Assembly (NCBI GenBank): GCA_026874595.1
Contig: CM049306.1
Location: 110,558,142 to 110,622,141 of the forward strand
DNA: 64,000 nt
Source of the DNA: Sipunculus nudus
Taxonomy: Eukaryota > Annelida > Sipuncula > Golfingiida > Sipunculidae
Reading direction: 5' to 3'
In this document: piece by piece, positions 45,794 to 57,417 of the stretch
How positions within the stretch are numbered: position 1 is the stretch's first letter
How the letters are laid out: each line of letters opens with the position of its first letter
Program-made: the position numbers and the translations under genes
Notes under the pieces: model-generated
Database searches by the model: none
Told to the model about the DNA's origin: nothing
What the model saw: only the letters and a program-made list of their open reading frames with translations

Positions 45794-48386
45794 CTTTTTA
45801 GCTCAGCTGACTATAAGTCATCTGAGCTATAGTCGTGGTCCGTCGTCCGGATGTCCGTCCGTAAGACTGGCACGTTTCGACAACATTGGACCTAGGAATC
45901 TGAAATTCGGCATACAGTTAGATTTCCCAAAATCTCCTACCATGCCGAAAATCGGGTCAATAGGACTTCGTTCCTTCGAGATATTAATTAAGGAAAAACC
46001 TCAATTTTTATAAGAAATCTATTTTCACACTTCAGAATAGCCTAATATCAAAACCACTCATCTGGTTTTCTTCATATTTACCATAAATATTCCTCTATAT
46101 AGTTCCTATGTACATGCCAGAAATTAAGTCAGTATTATTTAATTTTAAAAAGTTATGGGCCCAAACATAATGGACTTTGTAAAAAAATCAGGAAAGTTAT
46201 TTGGTCACTTAAGACCAATAGTGTTAACGGTAGGGACTTTTTTTCAGTAATACAACTTTAATTGATCAAAATTTAATTGTATACCAAAAATTAGATCAAA
46301 ATCTGAGAATTTTTTTAAATATTGGCAAAAATATAAAAATGGTACCTCAAATTTTGCCCAAGTTTGACCATGGCACGTTTTTTCCCTGTAACTGCTGAGG
46401 ATTTAATTTTCAAGGCATGTTTTTGTTACCATTTCAACTGTTAACTGCAAAAATTTGAAACCAGTTGATCGATTTTATTCCATTTTTTAAGCACCATATC
46501 ACACATTGTTTACATCAAGCTAGTGTTATGCAGTTTGCTAGAGCTCAGCTCCCCAGCTTCAGCTCTAAGTTCCTTAAATTTGGCATACAGTTAGATGTCT
46601 CCAAAATCCCCTACCATGCCAAGAATTTGATCACTAGGACTTAATTCCTTCAAAATATTAATGAAAAACTTCATTTTTCCATTAAAAACCCATTGTTACA
46701 CTGTAAGACTGCCTAATATCAAAACCACTGATCTGACTTTGATCATGTATAATATACATGTTTTTTTATACATTCGCTATGCACATGCAAGAAATGATGT
46801 CAGTATCGCGTAATTATTTTAAGTTATGGGCCCAAACATAATGCACTTTTTAAAAAATCAAGAAATATATTAATAGGATTGCTGAAGCTAGAGATTTTTT
46901 GTCAGAGATGTAACATTATTTAATCAAGATTCCATTGAATACCAAAAATTAGTTCTGAATTTTTCAAATTTTTTAAGTTATTAGTATAAATATAAAATTA
47001 GTACCTTAAATTATGCCTAACGTTGACCATGGCATGTTTGTTTCCTGAGAGCACTGTTGATATAATTTTCATATCATGTACACATAAGGATTTCATCTTT
47101 GTAGTTCAGAAAACTAAAAGAAATTGGCCAAATATTGTAGCTTTTATTAATGTTTTTATGAGACCATGTCACACCCAGGCTCAATACAGCCCCTCTTCAG
47201 TCACCTGTATGTTGACCTTTCATCAGATTATGCACGCTTGAGCAAAGCATACACTGGGACAGCCAGGCAGCTAATGCCCAGCCACAGTTGATCCAACTCA
47301 TCGAATAGTTGTTTTGAAAAACAACATAACAATATACAATAAATTAATAATTTTTTATTGTTTTTTTTAATAACAAATTAAAGAAAAATTAATAGAAAAG
47401 GAATTGGTTAGTTGATGAGTAACAAGAAATCAACTTGCAGTTACTGATGATGTAAGAATCTTGTATGGATGGATAGAATGTCAGTGTCAATGATATTCCA
47501 AATAACACCATGCAGTCACCTATGGTATTTTTCAGTTAAATTTTAATGATAAAAAAATAAATCATATTATTCATTACTAATCATTAGGGATCATATGAAG
47601 GAAATTAATGATAGACAAAGATGCAGTTGATAATATTAATCTAGATTCCTACTGTGTCTAGTGTGTAGATTGATGTGAAAGTAGACCAAAGTGAATATAT
47701 TACATTTATTTTTTTTAATATAAATAAAAGCCATAAAACCAGCTACTTATGATCATTATTTAAATTTGTGAATTTTGTATATTCTGGATTCTCAACATCA
47801 TAGTTTGGCTAAAACTGAATAAATACTAGACATGGTGCGAATGCTTTGCAAATGTATTTGAATACGAATATGAATATATACTGCAGTAAAAAATTTTATT
47901 GCATAAGAATGGGAATTCAGGTAAAAATGAAAGTATTTGAATATCAGTGCAGAAACTTTCAAAATGTATTCATGTATGCATTCATAAATATATTCAATCA
48001 TATTATTTCAGTAATCATTTCAGTATTATATTATTTAAAAAGTCATATGATTTTCTTCTTATTTTTTTTAAAATAAAAATTACATTTGCACAATATTTGT
48101 TTTTAAATTTTAATAAATAGTTAAACTCTTTTATTATATGTGCTGCTTATAAGTTATATGGCCAAGTCAAAATCTGTGTGACAATAGCACTCCATTTATT
48201 AATAAAATAAATGAATTCATTTCTTTTCCCTGTCTCGAAAGATACTATCAAAATCATACATAAGCTAAACACCAACAACTCGTAATAAAGCTTATATTTA
48301 TTACCATACAAAACTAGCATGTGCCTCTTTCCCAAATCATATTTTTTATCATATATAACAGCTGAGCACCGTGACCCATGGGTCAT
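45794..48386 (+). mobile_element. H1-family element, copy f
   Basis: 5' end TTTTTAGCTCAGCTGACTAT. 3' end at 48360-48386 (CAGCTGAGCACCGTGACCCATGG). The interior repeats two diverged versions of the block 'CCTACCATGCC ... AATATCAAAACCACT' (45900-46480 and 46560-47060). The frame at 45744-46013 is chance translation of this block. Confidence 0.7.
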
Positions 48387-50582
48387 CTGAGCTATAGACG
48401 TGGTCCTTTGTCTGTCCGGCCGTCCGGCTGTCCGTCCGTTAACGGGGCACTTTTTTAAACCGTTAGACCTACGAATACAAAATTTTGCATACCGTTAGAT
48501 GTCCCCAAAATCTCCTACCATACAGAAAATTGGGTCATGAGGACTTCGTTCCTTTGAGATATTAAGGAAAAACCTGAGTTTTCCATAAAAAAGCCATTGT
48601 TACACTTTTAGGCTGCCTAATATCAAAACCACTGATCTGTTTTTGATCATATTTAGTATTCATATTCTTCCATACATTTTCTATCAACATACCAAAAATT
48701 AGGTCAGTATTGGGTATTTTTTTAAAGTTATGGGCCAAAATATAATGCAATATTTTAAAAATCAGGAAATATATTTACTCACCTAACATGAGAAATTGCT
48801 AAAGCTGGAGATTTTTATTCAGGAATATAACTTTATTTAATCAAGATTCAATTGTTTACCCAAAATTAGATCTGAATTTCACAAATATTTCAAGTTATTA
48901 GCATAAATAAGAAATCAATACCTTAAATTTTGTCCAACTTTGGCAATGGCATGTTTCTTCCCTGTAAATACTGTTGATTTCATTTAAACAGCATATATAC
49001 ATAAGGATTTAATCTTTTAAAATCTGAAATTTCAAAGGAATTGTTTGAAAAGAGTAGCTTTTATTCAAGTTTTCATACACCATGTCAAGTGTTGTTTACA
49101 TCTAGCCCACCTAGTAGTACAGCCTTCACTTGCATTAATTAATTAACCCTTTACTGTTTACATTTATTTTAGATTTCCGACAAATTCAGACACTATTTAT
49201 ATTTACACTAACAGTCATATCTTTTCAAGCTTTTTTTGTATCTTTATCAAATTTTCACCAGTTCTTACTAAGAGGGTTTGCTGAAGATTATTGAAAATCA
49301 TTGAAACTTAGAAATAATATGCAATATTTTTGTCCAGAAAGAATCTATACATATCATGGCATTCTAGTTGCCCGTTTAGAGTGCTCTTTAGTGGCTTGTA
49401 AAAAGTAAAGGTTTAGCAGGCTTCCCCTCTGCCCTGCACTCCCCCCCCCCCAGATGGTGCATTAACAAGATGAATGTTATAATTTTCTGTATTTTATTTT
49501 ATTCTTGGCTATGCTGCATTTTAGATTTTGTTTTATACCACCAGGGTTACAATGATTAAAGTGCACAATTAATTGTATCCACAAAGTGGTGTATTGCTAT
49601 GAAAGTGTGGATGTTCATCAGATAAGTAATTCCTTACTTCAGAAGAGTAAAAACTTCACCAGGTGTGAAATTGACTATTAATTCCAGTAATAAATTATAG
49701 CTGAGATTGTAATTAGCATAATGATATTGTTTGTCCCTTATTCAACCAACAGTGTGTATACTTAATTTGAAAAGATGTTTTTATTTATTTCGGTGAATAA
49801 AATTAAGCATGTACTGAAATCATCAATGTGCAAAACTTTTAATAGAGATTCAAGGAATAATCTGGTAGAGGCCATGTTGTGGCATTATTTTCTTTTAAAT
49901 TCTGTTTAAACATTTGTGATTTAAAAATAATAAAATATATGTGTATGCATAATATGACCCAATATGAGCTACACTCTTGATATGTAATGATTCCAACTTA
50001 GAATTCTAATATTTTAACTTATATTTTCATTTTTTTTATTACAAATTTATAAAACTTGTAAATAAAAAAATGAATCAGATAAAAACTATAAATGGAAAAA
50101 GTGGATATGCTAAAAAAATAGGCTGATATATAAACTTAAATGCATTATTCCCTTGAAAGTGAAATAAAGGTATTAGTCCATTCTGTCCACTTGCCTGTCC
50201 ATCTGTAAATTTTTTTCAGTATCTGAAAACTTTTACTGTTTTTCTTTATGATAGTCTTGTGAGAGTATTATTTTGCAATCATATATTTAAAACTACTATA
50301 ACTTAGCTTCTCATATGCTTATATAAAAGAATGATCTTAACTATTTTGACCAAATACACAATACTCTGAACTGCTGACCCTTCAGTTTAAACCCTCCTCC
50401 CCCCCCCCTTCAAAATCCAGTGTTATTCCATCACAGATGGCCAGGTGTGCCTATAGCTGCAATTTAGCTCAGTTCAAATGTAGTATTTTCCCATGCCAGT
50501 CACAATAGAATATTTTGCATATTTTGCATTTGCAAAAATTTCAAACTTAAGCTGAGCGATGTGACCCATGGGTCCCTTGTTT
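48380..50582 (+). mobile_element. H1-family element, copy g, lacking its first ~20 bases
   Basis: Starts directly at ...GGGTCATCTGAGCTATAG, where the 3' hairpin of copy f runs into the second half of a 5' hairpin. 3' end at 50550-50582 (GTGACCCATGGGTCCCTTGT). The interior matches copy d and carries a piggyBac-like MITE. Confidence 0.75.
49147..49411. mobile_element. piggyBac-like MITE, about 265 bp
   Basis: TTAA then CCCTTTACTGTTTAC on the left; AGTAAAGG then TTTA (one base off TTAA) on the right. The corresponding place in copy d (about 33545-33600) lacks this insert. The left end resembles the right end of the 3253-8859 insertion. Confidence 0.55.
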
Positions 50583-50732
50583 GTGACCTATGTATGGCCA
50601 TCATAATAAAACAATAAGAGGTACCTGCATGATAAAAGATTATAAATGTTTTTGTAGAGTGTATTATGAAGGGTGTACATACAAACTAACAAAGCTATCA
50701 CATGCATTGAAAACATGTCACATGGTCTCTCA

Positions 50733-50736
<4 letters not shown>

Positions 50737-50774
<38 letters not shown>

Positions 50775-50785
50775 TATATATATTT
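50737..50785. repeat. (AT)n microsatellite
   Basis: TA run immediately before the third UGCG exon copy's acceptor tract. Confidence 0.9.
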
Positions 50786-50808
50786 ATAGCGGGCTCTTTT
50801 TTTTCCAG

Positions 50809-50949
50809 ATTCCTCAGCTTACATAGAAATGATGACCTCTTGGACTTTATGGATGAGCTGCCAGGGGTTTCTGTCATCAAACCATAATGAGAGTTGATCT
50901 GCTCCCTTAGGTCAACTTAGAAAGTCATTTCAGCCTAAATTATGCTAAA
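50809..50949 (+). pseudogene. ceramide glucosyltransferase exon copy 3, broken
   Basis: Acceptor TTTTTTCCAG, translation FLSLHRNDDLLDFMDELPG then VSVIKP, followed by TAA because of a one-base loss. It is also TAG before GTCAAC, and the donor has slipped to CTAAA|GTAAGT. Closer to canonical UGCG at DELPGVSVIKP than copy 2. Confidence 0.75.
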
Positions 50950-51239
50950 GTAAGTGTCTGTCAGTTTTACTGTAATCACTGAAGTCACACATTACTATCT
51001 CTGACAACTTATGACAGCCACCTTAAACCTTAAATAACCAAGGTTTAGCTAAAGCAATATGGTGAACAGTATTTATTTGGGAGCTGTTGTGGATGTCTTT
51101 TGTATTGTTGCCTGAAAGTTTAATTTAAAATTTAAGAAAATAAAAGAGAAGGACAATGGTTACTGAACCTTGCGTTAGGTACGGGCAGTCAGGGAGCAAC
51201 TGCCTATCACAGCTGAGCTTGGTCAGCCCAGTGCACCCG

Positions 51240-51720
51240 ATTCAAAAGAAGTTTTATGTATTGGCCTGAAATTATGGCATTTCCATACATCTTTGATGGC
51301 TTTCATGTACACAAGACTGGTTTTGGCACCTACAGTAATTTTTGCATGGTTTATGCCACTGCTTATTTCTCAGTAGGGATTTGATTTATCAGCCTGATAT
51401 TGTGCAAATCTTTACATCTTTGATTGTGTTGTGGATTACAAGACTTGTGGCACAACCTACAATAATTTTTGCACATATCTGAAGAGTGATTTGACAGGTC
51501 AGCCTGAAATTGTGCATGTCCATACATCTTGGACTGTTTGGTTGTATACAGGCTTTGTGCCACATACAATTGTTTTTGGGTTTTATGCATCTTTGCACAA
51601 AACTCGTGGTTTAAAGTGTCTAGCCAAATTTTACAAGCCCATACAGTTTGATGTATCATACACAAGACTGGTGGTGCTACCTACAATAATATGGGTTATG
51701 TACATCCATGATAGTATTTC
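51240..51720. repeat. ~110-bp tandem repeat, about four units
   Basis: Each unit has 'CAGCCTGAAATTGTGCA..CCATACATC' and 'ACAAGACTGGTGG..CCTACAATAAT'. An inverted relative is at 22440-22600. The overlapping open frames on both strands are by-products. Confidence 0.7.
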
Positions 51721-51868
51721 AGGAGCTTGTTTCTGTAATTGGTGCTTGTACTCAGGTTTAAATTGTTGAGTAATCTTTAAATGGAGTTGATCTCCTCCCT
51801 TAGGTCAACAGAAAGTCATTTACTGTAATCACTTGAGTGACACATTTCTCTGACAAATTGTAACAGCC

Positions 51869-54547
51869 ATGAGTGAAGGAGATAAGTGTGAGCAGAGGGG
51901 GCGTAAATGTAGAGGACCTTACTGTAAGAAATACATGAAGATAGATACAAAATATGAGCAAATTGTGATTAAAGATAAAGACTTCTACTTTGAACAGACA
52001 AATAGTGGAAATTTTGAAAGAGATGCACCTAGCTGTAGTTATTACCAACAGAATAATGAGGAACCTTTCTATGATACAGTGGAAACAGTTGAGGAGCTAA
52101 AAGACCTACTGTGTGCAAGTGTCAGTGCTAATTCTGTTGAGTCAGAACAGGAAACATGGGATACTGGTAGTGTTAACATGGAGATGAGCAGTGACCAAGT
52201 GACACTGGAAGAGCTTGACATTTTGGAAGATCTGTTAGAGACCTATTATCCAGATCCACTGAAGGACACCACAGAAAGTGATGAACAGGGTCACAGTTCA
52301 CCTACAGATGGACCGTCAAATGAATTGCCTTTATATGAAGGTGCATCTGTGAGTGTAGGGGCTGTGATGCTTCTCCTTGCATTGTATGTTTCAAAATATA
52401 GTGTATCAATAGATGCTTTGCAGTACTTACTTGCCATTATTATCTGTGCCTTCCAGAATCCAACAATTTTTGTAGAAATGTCTACTCGTTTAAACAGTTC
52501 TTCACTTTCCTAAAAAACCCTCTTCTGTTTCATTACTTTTGTTCACATTGTTTTCAGCCAGTTGAAGACAAGAATGTCACAGTATGTACTAATATGTATT
52601 GTCAGAAAGATTTGAGAGCTATTGGTGCAAAATCATATTTTCTTGAATCTCACTAGTAAGTCAACTGCAAACATTATTTAACAGACCAGGCTTCTATAAT
52701 GATTTACAGTGGCGCTTCCAAAGACAAAATGGAGATACAATTAGTGATATCTATGATGGTGATGTCTACCAAAATCTGTTTTGTAATGAAGGTATTTTAA
52801 GCTCTCCTGATAATATCAGTTTCACATTCAATACTGATGCAGTGCCTGTTTTCAAGAGCAGCAAAGTGTCCATTTGGCCACTTTATGTGGTTATAAATGA
52901 ACTTCCATATAAGAGACGCATGAGTTGAGACTGCACAGTTTTAGCTGGTCTGTGGTTTGGTGAATCAAAACCAAACATGAACATTTTTCTCACACCCTTT
53001 TATTCTACTTTTACTGATCTTGAAAAGGGAATCATTGTAAAGTCACCAGAAAGAGGTGAATTTACCTGCAAAGCAGTTTTACTATGTGGTACATTTGATT
53101 TGCCTGCAAGGAGCCTTGTTTGTAATAGCAACCAATACAATGGTCAATTTTCATGTTGGAAATGTCTTCAGAAGGGAGAAACAGCTTCTTCTGGTAAAGG
53201 CTGGGCACACATATTTCCATTTGACAAAGGTGACCCAAAGGGTCCTGCATGCACCTTGACAGGTGTTGTCCAAGATGCAAAAGAAGCAGGCCAGAAACAG
53301 ATTGCTGGAATGAGGAATCATGTTACCAATGGTGTAAAGGATCCAACTTGGTTGATGATGCTTAAATACTTCGACTTTCTTAATGGGATAGGGATAGATT
53401 ACATGCATGGCGTCCTACAAGGATTGCAGAAAACTTTGCTAACCATGTGGTTTGGACAAGGCCACAAATCACAGCTCTACAGCCACTCTGAGAAAGTTGA
53501 TCTTGTTGATCAGAAACTTGCCAGTATCAAACCCCCTTCTGACATAGGTCGCCTGCCAAGAAGTGTGTCAGCTCATCTCAAGTACTGGAAGGCATCAGAG
53601 CTTCGTTCCTTCTTACTGTATTTTGGAATTCCTGTGCTCTCAGGCATTTTGCAAGAGCAGTATATGGTCCATTATGTGTTATTAGTGCAAGCAATGAACA
53701 TTTTATTGAAAAGAAATATCCACAGATCTGAGATTGATCTTGCAGAAAACCTTCTTATTAAATTCTGTGAAAGCTGGATTTCTCTATATCCAGCTAGGTT
53801 TATGACACTAAATGTCCATCAACTGGTGCATTTGGCTGATGATGTGAGAAAACTTGGTCCATTATTTACTCATAGCTGTTTTTTTTCGAGGAATTGATTC
53901 TTCCTGAAACAAATCAGTGGAACTCAGAACATTGACAGTCAAATCATTACATCTCTCATTTTTTCAGAAATTACCTGAACTTAAAAATGATTGTTTGACA
54001 CCAGACACTCTCAAATTGTATAGTGACATGTGTGCTGGTCACAGGCCTATTAGGAAATGTGCAATTGTAGATAATATTTATTTGTTTGGAGGCATCAAAA
54101 GAATATCTCTATCTGATCTTGCACCTTCTATTATAGATGCCATACAGGTACATCTTAATTGTGCTTTGCACATTCGTGAGATCGCTACCTACAAAAGGTT
54201 GGAGATAGTGAAGGGTGAGCATAAGCTCTTAGTGTATGGGTCAGAATATTCCCGTATGTTAAAGAGGAATAATTCATGTATTAAAATATCTTGACAGAGA
54301 AGGCAATATATGTTTTGCAGTTGTTGACTTCTTTGTTCAGTTCCTGCAAGACCAAGTTTACAACTTGGCGATTGGACATCCACTCCATACAAATCATGTC
54401 ATATCACTTGTATTCAGATTCCTAAGCCCAGTCAATACATTGCAGTGCCTGTGCAATATATTTCTGATATGTGCATATACTTCCAGTCCACATGAACATG
54501 ATGAAGCCTATGTCATAACATATCCTAACAAACTAGAGGGAGACTAA
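51869..54547 (+). pseudogene. tnp2-type (CACTA/EnSpm-like) transposase, decayed
   Basis: A DDE-type DNA transposase of the Transposase_21/tnp2 kind would cut and paste the element. Pieces in order: 51869-52513 (ATG; CxxRGRKCRG Cys cluster, acidic middle, LPLYEGASVSVGAVMLL); a frameshift near 52490, then YFCSHCFQP...CTNMYC; 52690-52970 with DIYDG, FTFNTDAVPVFKSS, WPLY and INELP; a TGA at about 52925; 52977-53897 with GLWFG upstream, FDLPARSLV, CWKC, KYFDFLNGIGIDYMHG and NVHQLVHLADDV; more shifts; and 53917-54294 plus a tail ending PNKLEGD at 54547. At least four frame changes and one stop. No terminal repeats identified. It starts right after a UGCG-segment remnant. Confidence 0.8.
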
Positions 54548-54613
54548 TCAGATGTGTACCTTAGCTAACTCAGTGATGTACCAGTTAATTTTCTGTCCTG
54601 GTACCCATACATG

Positions 54614-57021
54614 TTTTTTAGCTCAGCTGACCTAAAGTCATCTGAGCTATAGCGATCACTCTTTGTCCGTCTGTCTGTGCATCCGAGGTTTTTTTTTTAT
54701 TTTCAACTGAATAAAAACAAAGGCTAATATACAAAATTACAGTGACCCAGTTTTGGATTTGGAATCAGATCTTGGAAACATCCAGCTGTATGTTTAATTT
54801 TATTTTTGTAGGTTGTGGCACCACCTAGATTTTTAGCAAACCTGTGAGCTTATGCGATGGTGTTGCTTTACCGTCATCTGTACATTAACCCATACTCTCT
54901 TGAAAACGGCAAGAGTAAGCATCACAAAATTTTATGCAAAAAATCAGTCATCTAAAAAACTCTATCGGATTTTGCTTATTTTTTTGCTAACTGCATTTTC
55001 TTAGATTTTATTGGAAAAAGCTAAAAAAGCTTTAAAAATCTTCTTCTCTGAAACTGTTCAGCCAAATTGTCCAATATTTCACAGAAATGATTCCTGGAAC
55101 AAACTTTCTCAAGTTTGTTCGAATGGTTTAAGTTTGGTGATTTTTGGCCGAGTTACAGGAAGTTGAACTTAGTCATCTGTCCAAAAAAGCATAGTGAAAT
55201 TACAATGTCAGAAATGGCTGGAGTTATCATCACCAAATTTTATGCCAATGTTGGTCACATGAGTCATATCTGAAATGAGGTATTGGTGGCGCCACCTGCA
55301 TCGGCCTTTTTTGCACGGGGGTCATCAGTGCCCGAATCATACTGACAGCTACAAAAAACTTCTTCTCTGAAACCATATGGCCAAATTGTTTAATATCACA
55401 CAGAAATGATCCTAGGGTAGTGCTTTCTGAAGTTTGATCAAATGGTCTCAGTTTAGTGACTTTTGGCTGAGTTATGGGAAGCTGAATTTAGTCATATGCC
55501 ATAACATCCCATTTAAGCTAAGTAGCTACAAGGATCTTCTTCTCAAAAACCACTGGGCCAGATTCTTAAATCTCACACATTAATTATTCTTAGATGTTGA
55601 TAATTCAAGTTTGTTGAAATGGTTTTGGTTCAGTGATTTTTGGTTAAGTTATGAGAAGCTTAACTTAGCCATTTTGCTGTATTTTCCCATACGAGTTATA
55701 AACCTGTAAAACCACTTTTGACTGAGGCCACTGAGGCAAATTTGTTTAATATTTTACAAGAATAATCCACTGAATAATTCTTATAATAATTGTCTTTTAT
55801 GGTTCCAAAGAATGAATTTTGGCCGAATTATAAAGATTGAATTGGTCATTTTACCATATGTAAGCTGTGTGAAGCAGATACATCTAGCCTGGCACCTGTT
55901 TATCAGCATCCATTACATCATGCCTCTAGACATTTAGATTTCAGGTTATCTATTGTATATAATTGACAAGAATATTTTTTAAAAGCTTTTAAAAAATGTA
56001 GATTTATGATTTTAGATATTCCTCATGCCAGGCAATGTTTACAATCACAGGTATACAGCTCTCTGTAGGTATATAAAGATGGCTGTACATGGATTTTAAA
56101 TAATAGGTATCCAAACTCAACTTAATTCAAGATTTTGCCATCAGTGAGATTTATCTGTATTATAATTTTGCATTCAGTATGCATCTGTAGTAATTTTTAG
56201 CGAAGCTGTGAGCTAATGGATGGTGAGGCAGCGTCCGCAGTCTGTACGTTAACCCATACTATTTCAAAAATGACTGGAGCTAGCATCATGAAATTTAATG
56301 CAAAAAATTAGCCATCTGAAAAATTCTGCATTTTCTTAGATTTTATAAAGAAAAAGGTACAAAACCTCTAAAAATCTCCTGTGAAACGGTAAAGCAAAAT
56401 TGTTCAATATTTCACAGAAATAATGTTTTATACCATCTCTCTCAAGTTTGTTTGAATGGTTTAAGTTCGGTGAATTTTGGCCGAGTTACAGGAAGTTAAA
56501 CTTAGTCATCTGTAAAAAAAAAATAACTATATGTGAGTGTCTTAGAAATGGATTCAGCTAACATCACCAAATTTTATGCCAGTGTTGGTCACATGAGTCA
56601 TATATGTGGTGTTTGTGTAATTGTTTCTTATTTAAAATGTTTAGTACTTGCATTGTTCATATATGAGAATTGTCCAGCATTGAAGCATTATACCTGGTGT
56701 CTTTCCCAATGCACAGGTATGCATTAGGCCTGTAGGCCTTGTTCAAATTTTTACGCATTTTCTTGCGACATTCAAAAATGTGGTTGCCCGTTAACAGGGA
56801 ACAGATTGTAATCATTGCACCTAGAATCTTCTTACTTGACATCCAAGGAGGTCCATGAAAGATCTGCTTGGAAACATGAAATTAGGTCTCTGTTAACCAT
56901 ATCCTCTGAGCTGTGCTTAAGCTGAATGTGGATACCAACTACAAAATTTGGCATTGATAAAATTCCTTTTGTGAATGTTTTCCTAGTCAGCTGAGTGTCA
57001 TGACCCCTGGGTCACTTGTTT
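54614..57021 (+). mobile_element. H1-family element, copy h, about 2.4 kb
   Basis: 5' TTTTTTAGCTCAGCTGACC at 54614. 3' GTCAGCTGAGTGTCATGACC ... GGGTCACTTGTTT at 56980-57021. The core has diverged units with 'GTTAACCCATACT..' (54890, 56250) and 'GAGTTACAGGAAGTT' (55155, 56485). No protein. Confidence 0.72.
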
Positions 57022-57022
57022 C

Positions 57023-57417
57023 ATCTTGTCCTTATTGGCCAAAAAAAAATCCTTGTACATTATACTACAAATTACTGAGAGTTGTGTTCATTTGGCAACT
57101 TTTATTATCTTGTCCTTATTGGCCAAAAAATATCTTAGTACACTATTCTACAAATTATTGAGAGTTGTGTCCATTTGTCAACTTTTATCATCTTGTCCTT
57201 ATTGGCCAATAAAATCCTTGAACATTGTACTACAAATTACTGAGAGTTGTGTCCATTTTGCAACTTTTATTATCTTGTCCTTATTGGCCAAAAAAGCTCT
57301 TTGTACATAATTCTACAAATTAATTAGAGTTTTGTCCATTTGGCAACTTTATCATCTTATCCCCAGTGGCAAACAAAATTCCTTGTACATTATTCCAAAA
57401 ATTACTTGCCTAGTTCA
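57023..57417 (+). repeat. ~83-bp tandem repeat, five units
   Basis: TCTTGTCCTTATTGGCCAA recurs at about 57025, 57109, 57192 and 57274, with a diverged fifth near 57356. GAGAGTTGTGTCCATTTGG is in each. A further partial unit is at 59500-59533, across an inserted element. Confidence 0.82.

Noticed and set aside
45744-46013. 89-codon plus frame, with similar frames at 61534-61752 and 27895-28113 (MSxRSPTKPK)
   Set aside because: All lie in the same conserved block of H1 elements and shift frame between copies; no selection for protein is evident.
51363-51769. Overlapping 100-112 codon frames on both strands
   Set aside because: They fall in a ~110-bp tandem repeat and have no domain.
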